From Chromatiales bacterium (lineage in GTDB: Bacteria > Pseudomonadota > Gammaproteobacteria > Steroidobacterales > GCA-2729495), in assembly GCA_030614035.1 (NCBI GenBank), contig JAUWKW010000022.1, positions 1-11,972 of the forward strand: 11,972 nucleotides of DNA, in the 5' to 3' direction. This document shows, piece after piece, positions 1-6,248 of this stretch. The notes below the pieces were generated by a model, which saw only the letters and a program-made list of their open reading frames with translations, did no database searches and was not told the origin of the DNA. The translations under genes and the position numbers were made by a program. The stretch's first letter is position 1. Each line of letters starts with the position of its first letter.

Positions 1-226
1 GAAGTACCTTCTGAACAATCAACCACTCCGGTGGCTCGGGGTGCTGCATAACCGCAACCTTCTTAATGTCGGCTGGCACGGCGTCCGCTAATCTGGCGGC
101 CACCTCGGCGTTGACCCGCCGCGGTGAGGGGGCAAACACGAAGCCAATGGCATCCGCCCCCGCCTCCACGGCGGCTGCAACAGACTCGCTGTCAGTTAAG
201 CCACAGATTTTTACGAAGGTTTTCAC
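1..226 (-). CDS. trpF: phosphoribosylanthranilate isomerase TrpF, 5' part only (runs off left edge)
   Basis: TrpF converts N-(5-phosphoribosyl)anthranilate to CdRP, an Amadori rearrangement in cytosolic tryptophan synthesis. Only the first 75 codons are in the window. Seen: the N-terminal KICGLT motif, whose Cys8 is the family's catalytic cysteine, and [16 protein letters not shown] at about residues 23-38, which covers the second beta-strand and the phosphate-side loop of the TIM barrel. The catalytic Asp lies beyond the edge. The start is a GTG whose GTGA overlaps the trpC stop by four bases; no in-frame ATG lies close by. Residues [12 protein letters not shown] follow where other TrpF proteins have a VGVF-like strand. 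The gene is the last visible member of the trp operon, and trpB/trpA could follow outside the window, which is inference. Confidence 0.93.
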   Translation of the reverse strand, partial: MKTFVKICGLTDSESVAAAVEAGADAIGFVFAPSPRRVNAEVAARLADAVPADIKKVAVMQHPEPPEWLIVQKVL

Positions 227-1074
227 CGGCCCGCCATGCACAACGCGCGAACAGCGGCGGCGGGATCAGCGCTGCGCATCAGGGATGTTCCGACCAAAGC
301 CAGCCGGTAACCAAGCCCGCTCACAGCACGCACCTGCACAGCGTCGGTAATCCCACTTTCGGCAACCCAGGGGATCGTTCCCGGCAACTGCGGTGCAATT
401 TCCGCAAAGTTATTGAAATTGACCTCGAGCGAACGCAGGTCCCTGCAATTTACGCCCAGCAGCACCCGGCAACGATCGCCATCGAAAACCGGTCGGACCG
501 ATTCGAGTACCGGCATGCAATGGTTGAGATGTGCGCTATCGAACACTTCCAACAATACGAACATGCCCAGCTCAAGCGCGCAATCGAGCATTTCTTGCAT
601 CAGGCTACGGTCGAGGATTGCTGCGACCAGCAGTACGCCGGCTGCCCCATAAGCCCGCGCTTCGAGAACCTGGTAGGGCGAAACAAGGAAATCCTTGCGC
701 ACAACCGGCACCGCGACACCTGCGGCGACAACCGACTGCAGATCCGCGAGGCTGCCGTGGAACTCGGACGGCTCCGTCAGCACCGACAATGCCGTCGCAC
801 CGCCACTGACATAGGCTTGCGCCTGATCGATGGCCAGTGCGGAGGGTTCCGTCAGCGTCCCTTCCGATGGCGAACGGCGTTTGACTTCCGCTATCAGGTC
901 AAAACCGGCATCGCTGAGAATCAGTGGCGGCGGCGCGGTGGATTGTTCGGCCCGCTGCCGCATCTCGGCCATTCCGCAGGCAATCTCGGCGATGGCCACC
1001 CGCGCCTGGCTGGCTTTTGCCATCCGCTCCAGAAAGCTTCGCTGTAGCGGTTGATCGATGCCGGCCGCCATCAT
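223..1074 (-). CDS. trpC: indole-3-glycerol phosphate synthase TrpC
   Basis: A cytosolic TIM-barrel enzyme that closes and decarboxylates CdRP to indole-3-glycerol phosphate. At 283 residues it is slightly longer than the usual 255-275, with the extra length at the N-terminus. The catalytic set known from the family is in place: E63 and K65 in [11 protein letters not shown]127 in RKDFLV, E176 in LLEVFD, N209 in GVNCRDL, and E239-S240 in VAESGI. The usual GxNNRDL or GxNSRDL reads GVNCRDL, so the residue after the catalytic Asn is Cys; this is probably tolerated. The ATG at 1074 overlaps the trpD stop as ATGA. A second ATG follows immediately at 1071 and sits at a better distance from the AGGGG upstream, so the true protein may be one residue shorter. 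The 3' end overlaps trpF by four bases. It is a stand-alone TrpC, not a TrpC-TrpF fusion. Confidence 0.96.
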   Translation of the reverse strand: MMAAGIDQPLQRSFLERMAKASQARVAIAEIACGMAEMRQRAEQSTAPPPLILSDAGFDLIAEVKRRSPSEGTLTEPSALAIDQAQAYVSGGATALSVLTEPSEFHGSLADLQSVVAAGVAVPVVRKDFLVSPYQVLEARAYGAAGVLLVAAILDRSLMQEMLDCALELGMFVLLEVFDSAHLNHCMPVLESVRPVFDGDRCRVLLGVNCRDLRSLEVNFNNFAEIAPQLPGTIPWVAESGITDAVQVRAVSGLGYRLALVGTSLMRSADPAAAVRALCMAGR

Positions 1075-2099
1075 GCGCCCCTATCCACACCGCGCAATTT
1101 GCTCAACAACTGGGCAGCGGCGGTAGACTGAAGTGCATCCGCGGCGCGTTTCAGTCCAGCCTCCAGATCTGCGGTTTCCCCGGTCAGTTCCAGCACCAGT
1201 CCGGCGCCCAGCAGAAGCGCATCACGATGGGGTCCGGTGTCATCGCCGTTCAGGACGGCCTCTAGTGCACTGGCATTCTCACTCGCATCACCGCCTGCGA
1301 GGTCGGTCGCCGAGCATCGCGGGATTCCGTAGTCTGCCGGATCACGCCGCTCCCGCCGCACTTCGCCTGGAGTAACAATAAACAGTTCGAACGCGCCGAC
1401 AGGCGTCGCTTCGTCCCAGCCCGGCTCGCCGTGCACGACAAATGCACGTTCGATTTGCATACCCGACAGCGTGTCCGCCATCAGTTCTGCCATCTCGATG
1501 CTGTAAGCGCCAATCAGGGAAAACGGCGGTTCTGCCGGATTGCTTAACGGGCCGAGAACATTAAATAGCGTTCGCACGCCCAGCGCTGCCCGCACAGGTG
1601 CAATGACTTTCATCGCCGGGTGAAAGTTAGGTGCGAACAAGAATGTAAAATTAAATCGCTGGAGATCCTGGACGGCCGTTTCCGGATCTGCAGGAAGTGG
1701 ATATCCCAGCGCTTGCAGCACGTCGGAACTGCCGGACTTGCTGGATACGGACCGGTTACCGTGCTTGGTCATTGGGACTCCGCTGGCAGCGGCCAACAAC
1801 GCTGTGCCGGTAGAAAGGTTGAAACTTCCGGACTTGTCGCCACCCGTACCCACCGAATCGGCAGCCCGGATGCCGTCTGGTAATGTCGGCTTGCGGGCCA
1901 GTGCACGCATTGCCGTCGCGAAGCCCCGAATTTCGTCGGCCGTTTCACCTTTGGCACGCAGCGCCGCCAGCAATGCGCCAGCCCGGGCCGGCATCATGCT
2001 TTCATCGGCCAACATTTTCATCAGTGCAGCGGCTTGATCAGAATCGAGGTTCTGGCCCTCCAGCAGTGCCTCTAACATGTCCTTTGAATCCATGGCCAT
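1071..2099 (-). CDS. trpD: anthranilate phosphoribosyltransferase TrpD
   Basis: Transfers phosphoribosyl from PRPP to anthranilate, the second step of the tryptophan branch. Its 342 residues are typical of the monofunctional family. Seen: the GTGGD phosphate-binding loop at 84-88 within DSVGTGGDKSGSFNLSTG, KHGNRSVSS at 112-120, SSDVLQALG at 124-132, RTLFNVLGPLSNPA at 176-189, and the metal-binding DE pair at 229-230 in GEPGWDEATPVG. The N-terminal helical part (about 1-75) matches the alpha domain and the rest the alpha/beta domain. The ATG at 2099 is preceded by an AGGATC site; an ATG two codons later is possible. It begins six bases after the trpG stop and overlaps trpC by four. It is separate from TrpG, unlike the E. 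coli TrpGD fusion. Confidence 0.97.
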   Translation of the reverse strand: MAMDSKDMLEALLEGQNLDSDQAAALMKMLADESMMPARAGALLAALRAKGETADEIRGFATAMRALARKPTLPDGIRAADSVGTGGDKSGSFNLSTGTALLAAASGVPMTKHGNRSVSSKSGSSDVLQALGYPLPADPETAVQDLQRFNFTFLFAPNFHPAMKVIAPVRAALGVRTLFNVLGPLSNPAEPPFSLIGAYSIEMAELMADTLSGMQIERAFVVHGEPGWDEATPVGAFELFIVTPGEVRRERRDPADYGIPRCSATDLAGGDASENASALEAVLNGDDTGPHRDALLLGAGLVLELTGETADLEAGLKRAADALQSTAAAQLLSKLRGVDRGA

Positions 2100-2105
2100 C
2101 TGATC

Positions 2106-2684
2106 CTAGCCGGCACCGAGCTGTAAAAAATTGTCGAGCAAGACCTCACCGTCGGGAGTCAGCACGCTTTCAGGATGGAACTGCACACCCTCCATCGGCT
2201 TGTCACGGTGTCGCACTGCCATGATCTCACCACCTGGTGTCCGGGCCGTGACAGTCAACGTGTCGGGGACGCTGTCCCGTTCCGCGGCCAGCGAATGGTA
2301 ACGGCCAACTTCCAATGGGTTGGGCAGGCCAGAAAAAATCGTTGCGCCGTCATGATCAATCATCGATGTCTTACCGTGCATCAGGCGCCGGGCTGAAACA
2401 ATGCGGCCTCCAAGGTGGTCGAACAGGCACTGGTGTCCCAGGCAAACTCCGAGAATGGGAACCCTGCCTTCAAACGCTTCGATCATTGCCAGTGATACAC
2501 CGGCGTTTTCCGGCCGCCCCGGGCCTGGTGATATAACCAAATGGCTAGGCTTCATATCCAACGCTTCAGCGACCTCGATCTGATCGTTTCGATACACGTC
2601 TACTTCAGCGCCCAGCACGAGGAAAGCTTGCACCAAGTTGTAGGTGAACGAATCGTAGTTATCAATTAGCAGAACGGCGGGCAT
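2106..2684 (-). CDS. trpG: anthranilate synthase glutaminase subunit TrpG
   Basis: A class I glutamine amidotransferase that supplies ammonia to TrpE for anthranilate formation. Seen: [13 protein letters not shown] near the N-terminus, the oxyanion region [11 protein letters not shown], the nucleophile Cys in ILGVCLGHQ (about residue 81), and the His/Glu pair in GVQFHPES (about 170 and 172). Its 192 residues are a typical stand-alone length. Start choice: AGGAGG lies seven bases before the ATG at 2684, which overlaps the trpE stop as TGATG. A GTG at 2687, in frame one codon earlier, would be only four bases from the site and is less likely. TrpG of this type can also serve PabB in folate synthesis; no pabB is in the window to judge this. 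Confidence 0.96.
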   Translation of the reverse strand: MPAVLLIDNYDSFTYNLVQAFLVLGAEVDVYRNDQIEVAEALDMKPSHLVISPGPGRPENAGVSLAMIEAFEGRVPILGVCLGHQCLFDHLGGRIVSARRLMHGKTSMIDHDGATIFSGLPNPLEVGRYHSLAAERDSVPDTLTVTARTPGGEIMAVRHRDKPMEGVQFHPESVLTPDGEVLLDNFLQLGAG

Positions 2685-4075
2685 CACAGTCCCTCCTCAG
2701 CCATCGCCAGTGCGCGGCTTAGAATTTCGCTTTTCGCCAGTACCTCTTGGTATTCATAATCCGGAAGACTGTCCGCTACGATTCCCGCACCCGCCTGGAA
2801 GCTAAAGCGATCACCCTGAAAAACCAGCGTGCGAATCGCGATGGCCTGATCCATATCGCCATTGTTGCCAAAGTAACCGACTGTCCCGGCGTAAACGCCG
2901 CGCCGTATCGGCTCCAATTCGTCGATCAGCTCCATCGCCCGTACTTTTGGCGCACCAACCAGGGTTCCCGCAGGAAAGACCGCGGCGAACAGATCGAATG
3001 CATCCTTGTCGTCCCTCAGGATTCCCTGCACGCCGCTGACGATATGCATCACATGACTGTATCGTTCGATTGCCCGGTATGGTTCGACCCTGACGCTGCC
3101 CCCGGCCGCGACCCGACCAAGATCGTTGCGTGCCAGATCGACCAGCATGACATGTTCAGCATTCTCTTTTTCATCGATCAGCAGCGAATGTTCGTTGTCG
3201 CGGTCCTCCTCGGCATCGGCGCCACGGGGTCGTGTGCCCGCAATCGGTCTCAACGATGCATCGCGACCGCGAAGCCGGACCAGCGCTTCGGGAGATGATC
3301 CAACGACCTGCATATCACCCAGATCACAGAAAAACATGTAGGGAGAGGGATTTAACAATCGCAGTGCACGATACGTTTCGAATGGCTCTAGCCCGTGCAG
3401 TCCGGCGAATCGAACCGATAGCACGAGTTGGTAAATGTCTCCCTTGGCAATGTAGTGTTTGCTTCGTTCCACGGCCGCCATGAACTCGTCGGCCGATAAA
3501 CTTGATTGCACTGGGCCGAGCTTGGCTCTTTTCGACACCTTTGGCATGGGTCCGGCGAGCAATCGCCTGACCTCGCCTCGCAAGTCCTTGCGCTCGGTAT
3601 CCTGACCCGCATGCAGCAACGCGATTCTCCGTGTGAGATGGTCGAAAACGAGCAGAGATTCCGGCGCCAGAAATGCTGCCTCCGGTGCTCGGGGATCATC
3701 GGTCAGCTGCGGCGGATTCGGCAGGCGCTCGAAATACCTGACGGTGTCATACCCGGCGCTGCCAACCAAACCGCCACTAAACGGTAGTTCGGGGATATGT
3801 GGCCGTAGTTGTGGAGTCCGCGACACTGCATCGCGAAACGCGCCCAGTAATTCTTCCTGATTTCCAGGTCGCGGAAAAGATTGTCCATCGTAAGTCAGGC
3901 CGGCATCGTCAAGGCGTAGTTCAAGCGCCTCGCCGAATCCGAGAAATGAGTAGCGCGCAAGCCGGACACCACCCTCTACGCTCTCCAGCAGAAAGCGCGG
4001 TTTCAGCGGGCGAAGTTTCATGTAAGTCGATACGGGTGTATCAAGGTCTGCAGCTATGTCAAATGGTGCTTGCAT
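2684..4075 (-). CDS. trpE: anthranilate synthase chorismate-binding subunit TrpE
   Basis: Converts chorismate plus ammonia from TrpG to anthranilate, the committed step. Seen: [12 protein letters not shown] and the LLES motif (29-32), whose Ser is the feedback tryptophan-binding residue in known TrpE proteins; PIAGTRPRG at 277-285, where Ala rather than Lys separates TrpE from Pab[16 protein letters not shown] (308-322); HVMHIVSGV (341-349); [16 protein letters not shown] (367-382); and [18 protein letters not shown] (427-444). The 463 residues are shorter than the usual 490-520, missing about 20 at the N-terminus. An in-frame TAG directly abuts the ATG, so no upstream extension is possible, and AGGAAG lies a few bases before it. 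It contains no tryptophan codon. Its expression should be governed by the leader/attenuator just upstream. Confidence 0.97.
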   Translation of the reverse strand: MQAPFDIAADLDTPVSTYMKLRPLKPRFLLESVEGGVRLARYSFLGFGEALELRLDDAGLTYDGQSFPRPGNQEELLGAFRDAVSRTPQLRPHIPELPFSGGLVGSAGYDTVRYFERLPNPPQLTDDPRAPEAAFLAPESLLVFDHLTRRIALLHAGQDTERKDLRGEVRRLLAGPMPKVSKRAKLGPVQSSLSADEFMAAVERSKHYIAKGDIYQLVLSVRFAGLHGLEPFETYRALRLLNPSPYMFFCDLGDMQVVGSSPEALVRLRGRDASLRPIAGTRPRGADAEEDRDNEHSLLIDEKENAEHVMLVDLARNDLGRVAAGGSVRVEPYRAIERYSHVMHIVSGVQGILRDDKDAFDLFAAVFPAGTLVGAPKVRAMELIDELEPIRRGVYAGTVGYFGNNGDMDQAIAIRTLVFQGDRFSFQAGAGIVADSLPDYEYQEVLAKSEILSRALAMAEEGL

Positions 4076-4103
4076 CTACTTCCTGGCATTCATTCGGAGC
4101 AAT

Positions 4104-4137
4104 AAAAAACCCATCCCCGTTAACACGGAGATGGGTT
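4104..4137 (-). terminator. trp attenuator terminator (3:4 hairpin)
   Basis: On the minus strand AACCCATCTCCGT pairs with ACGGGGATGGGTT around a GTTA loop, giving 13 base pairs with one G·U, followed at once by a run of six T (4109-4104). It lies between the leader peptide and trpE, 28 bases before the trpE ATG. This is the form expected for the intrinsic terminator of an amino-acid attenuator. Confidence 0.93.
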
Positions 4138-4189
4138 GCTGGCTTTATGGACGCTACAGACTAGCCAGCGACCCTCTCCGCAGAGAGGG
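4126..4189 (-). promoter_or_regulatory. trp attenuator: pause hairpin (1:2) and antiterminator (2:3)
   Basis: Segment 1 is CCCTCTC (4189-4183), pairing with GAGAGGG (4178-4172) around TGCG. Segment 2, CGGAGAGGGTCGCTGGCT (4180-4163), is almost exactly complementary to segment 3, AGCCAGCAACCCATCTCCG (4144-4126): seven, four and six pairs, broken by one A·C mismatch and one bulged A. Segment 3 is also the 5' arm of the terminator, so 2:3 and 3:4 exclude one another. The Trp codons (4199-4191) end just before segment 1, and the leader stop codon overlaps the end of segment 2. A ribosome stalled for Trp-tRNA frees segment 2, whereas one that reaches the stop covers it. Confidence 0.9.
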
Positions 4190-4226
4190 GCCACCACCAG
4201 TTCAGTCTGTCGCGCGTCGTTACCAT
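4161..4226 (-). CDS. trpL: trp operon leader peptide TrpL
   Basis: A 21-residue open frame starting ATG and ending TAG, beginning MVTTRDRLNWWWPL. It carries three adjacent TGG codons (4199-4191). The frame ends at the boundary between attenuator segments 2 and 3, where a ribosome would need to release. There is no clear Shine-Dalgarno site, only GAG three bases before the ATG, and the predicted transcription start falls on the A of the ATG. An in-frame ATG at 4256 would give 31 residues but lies inside the promoter spacer, so it is unlikely to be on the trp transcript. The peptide's role is to sense charged Trp-tRNA through ribosome stalling; no function of the peptide itself is implied. Confidence 0.88.
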   Translation of the reverse strand: MVTTRDRLNWWWPLSAERVAG

Positions 4227-4232
4227 CGGCTC

Positions 4233-4262
4233 AGTATCACCGGCGTCCAGGGGCATCGTCAA
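4233..4262 (-). promoter_or_regulatory. predicted sigma-70 promoter of the trp operon
   Basis: TTGACG (4262-4257) matches five of six bases of the -35 consensus. An 18-base spacer leads to GATACT (4238-4233), four of six for the -10. The expected start is about 4226, the first base of trpL. It sits in the 49-base gap between the permease stop and trpL. No TrpR-like operator was recognised. Confidence 0.55.
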
Positions 4263-4275
4263 GGGCCAGTGTGAG

Positions 4276-6093
4276 TTACAGGCCATACAGTATCGGCAGG
4301 ACAATCGAAAAACCCAGCCACATGATCACCGTCAGGGGTATGCCGACTCTGAGAAAGTCGGTGAAGTGGTATCCGCCGGCGCTCATGATCAGGAGATTCG
4401 TCTGATAACCGATGGGCGTGGCGAAACTCATGTTGGCACCAAATATGACCGCGAGGATGAATGGCTCGGTTGGCGCACCAAGCTGCTGCGCGACGCTTAT
4501 CGCGATCGGTGTACCAATCACCGCTGCTGCATTATTAGAAACAACGTTGGTAAGTACAATCATTAACAACATCAGACCGCTCAGTATCAATGGCGTGGGA
4601 AGTCCGCCGGTTACGGCGACAAAAATTTGAGCAATGTATTCCGCGCCGCCAGTTACCATTAGCGCAAACCCGAGCGAAAGGCTTGCGACGATAATCATAA
4701 TGACCGGAATGTTCAGCGCATCACCGACATCTCGCCACCTGAGCGAACCGGTAACTAACATTAAGCCCACGCCACCCAACGCACTAATGGATATCGGCAG
4801 CAGACCCGTGGCAGCAAAAAATACCACGCCTATCATGATGCCCAATGCCAGGTTTGCGCGGTCCGTATGCGGCAAGTCGGTAGTGCCATCGAGTACCATC
4901 ATCGATCCGCTGGCGCGAAGATCGGCTATAGCGTCCCGTGAACCCTGCACAAGCAACACATCACCGGCCCTCAAGCGGGTCGCGTCCAGATCACCCACGA
5001 CATCGACCGATGGTCGGGCGCGGTGTATGGCCAGCGGCATTAGCCCATAACGCTCCGTGAACTGCGCCACGTTCAATGTCCGTTGGTGTAGCGGCGAACC
5101 TCGCGAAATGACGACCTCGGCAAGTTGCTGTCCTTCCGTCGCCAGTGGAAATTCTTCACTGATTGGGTGCTCGATATCACTGGCGTTGAACAGGGTTGCC
5201 CCGAGCAATTGCTCGAACTCCTTCAGTCGGTCAGCAGTATCCCTTACATACAACCGATCGCCTAGCTGCAGCGTGAGTTCAGGGAGACGTGCAACAGTAA
5301 GATTCTCGCCACGTTGAATCCGATCGACACGCATACGGTTTTCGGTCTTTGCCAACACCGCTGAGAGAGTTTCTCCGAATGCATAGCTACCTTCGTTCAC
5401 ATGAAGCAGTGCCTTGAAAACACGCGGCGAAATATCGGACATCGGAGGCTCGCGCTCCGGAAGCAGGCGCGGCGCAACAAGCCACAGAAACAAGATGCCG
5501 GGAATACCCACAATCACTACCGGCCAGGAGAAATCGAACATTTCCAGAACCGGCAGACCCCGATCTGCAACGATCCCCACGACGAGCAGATTGGTCGAAG
5601 TACCAATGGTTGTCGCCATGCCGCCAATCAATGTTGCCAGGCCCATAGGCAGCAGCATGCCGGACGGTACGGCGCCGCTTCTGAGGCACACGGCGATCAG
5701 GATTGGCAGCAGCATAACGACGATAGGAGTGTTATTGAGAAACGCGCTGGCGACTGCACCAATTACTAGCGTCGTCAGTAACGAAAGACCCGGGCGTTCC
5801 TGCCATCCACTCGCCATAATCGACGCCAGTGGTTGAAGTGCGCCAGTGGTTTCAAGTCCCTTGCTGACGATCAGTAACGCGCTGATCGTAATCAGCGCCT
5901 CGTGACCAAAGGAGCGAAAAAAGTCCGCCGGCTGCACGCTGCCATAAGGAAACAGGTAAAAGCCGAGTACGAGCAAAGTCAGGACCGCCAGACCTGTGCT
6001 TTCCAGCGGAACGCGATCCCTGGTAAACAGAAACAGGGCGACACCGGTCAAAAAAATGACGGCAAGAGCATGTATGTTTGGAGGTGGGGGCAA
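4276..6093 (-). CDS. SLC13-type membrane permease with two central RCK_C (TrkA-C) domains
   Basis: A 605-residue inner-membrane protein of the SLC13/divalent-anion-sodium-symporter-like group. The N-terminal membrane block (about 8-210) includes LNNTPIVVMLLP (119-130, an SNT-like motif) and TTIGTSTNLLV (161-171). A soluble centre carries two TrkA-C-like domains (about 221-299 and 323-395), each containing a LxxGDxLxV-type strand: LQLGDRLYV and LRAGDVLLV. The C-terminal membrane block (about 413-605) repeats the motifs as VVSNNAAAVIGTP and ATPIGYQTNLL. Known relatives carry sulfate, dicarboxylates or other anions; the substrate cannot be told here. RCK_C domains usually bind a small ligand and gate transport. 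The likely start is a TTG at 6093, because the first in-frame ATG is codon 93, inside the membrane block; AAGG lies close before the TTG. It is transcribed toward the trp operon, which has its own promoter. Confidence 0.88.
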   Translation of the reverse strand: MPPPPNIHALAVIFLTGVALFLFTRDRVPLESTGLAVLTLLVLGFYLFPYGSVQPADFFRSFGHEALITISALLIVSKGLETTGALQPLASIMASGWQERPGLSLLTTLVIGAVASAFLNNTPIVVMLLPILIAVCLRSGAVPSGMLLPMGLATLIGGMATTIGTSTNLLVVGIVADRGLPVLEMFDFSWPVVIVGIPGILFLWLVAPRLLPEREPPMSDISPRVFKALLHVNEGSYAFGETLSAVLAKTENRMRVDRIQRGENLTVARLPELTLQLGDRLYVRDTADRLKEFEQLLGATLFNASDIEHPISEEFPLATEGQQLAEVVISRGSPLHQRTLNVAQFTERYGLMPLAIHRARPSVDVVGDLDATRLRAGDVLLVQGSRDAIADLRASGSMMVLDGTTDLPHTDRANLALGIMIGVVFFAATGLLPISISALGGVGLMLVTGSLRWRDVGDALNIPVIMIIVASLSLGFALMVTGGAEYIAQIFVAVTGGLPTPLILSGLMLLMIVLTNVVSNNAAAVIGTPIAISVAQQLGAPTEPFILAVIFGANMSFATPIGYQTNLLIMSAGGYHFTDFLRVGIPLTVIMWLGFSIVLPILYGL

Positions 6094-6158
6094 GGCCTTC
6101 GCTCTGGCTAAAAGGGAAAACTTTTTCGAGGCCGTTGGGGCCGATTTGGTCCGTGAAT

Positions 6159-6188
6159 CCTATAGCACGGAAATACATTATCCCGCAA
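6159..6188 (-). promoter_or_regulatory. weak promoter candidate for the permease gene
   Basis: TTGCGG (6188-6183), an 18-base spacer and TATAGG (6164-6159) preceded by TGC, an extended -10 pattern. It would start transcription around 6152, some 60 bases before the TTG. The match is modest and other AT-rich hexamers such as GATAAT are nearby. Confidence 0.3.
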
Positions 6189-6191
6189 TGC

Positions 6192-6213
6192 GGCGATCGC
6201 CGCAGGCGACGCC
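6192..6213 (-). terminator. strong GC hairpin after the RNR-like gene, without U-tract
   Basis: On the minus strand GGCGTCGCC pairs with GGCGATCGCC around TGC: nine pairs with one bulged T. It lies 35 bases after the stop of the RNR-like gene and before the permease. No T-run follows, so it is not a textbook intrinsic terminator. It could instead pause polymerase, stabilise a 3' end, or be a small REP-like element. Confidence 0.35.
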
Positions 6214-6248
6214 GTATCAGCCTTTTACCGTCACGGCGGAACACGAAT

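Noticed and set aside
124..1047. Long plus-strand open frame (307 codons) opposite trpC
   Set aside because: It lies entirely antisense to a gene with all TrpC catalytic motifs; its composition, rich in Arg, His and Gln, is that of a GC-rich shadow frame.
4224..4256. Longer 31-residue leader peptide starting at the in-frame ATG at 4256
   Set aside because: That ATG lies between the predicted -35 and -10 elements, so it would not be on the trp transcript, and it has no ribosome site.
6190..6203. Perfect palindrome containing GCGATCGC, the cyanobacterial HIP1 octamer
   Set aside because: Only one or two copies are seen in 12 kb, and nothing else is cyanobacterial. It is better explained as part of the GC hairpin.
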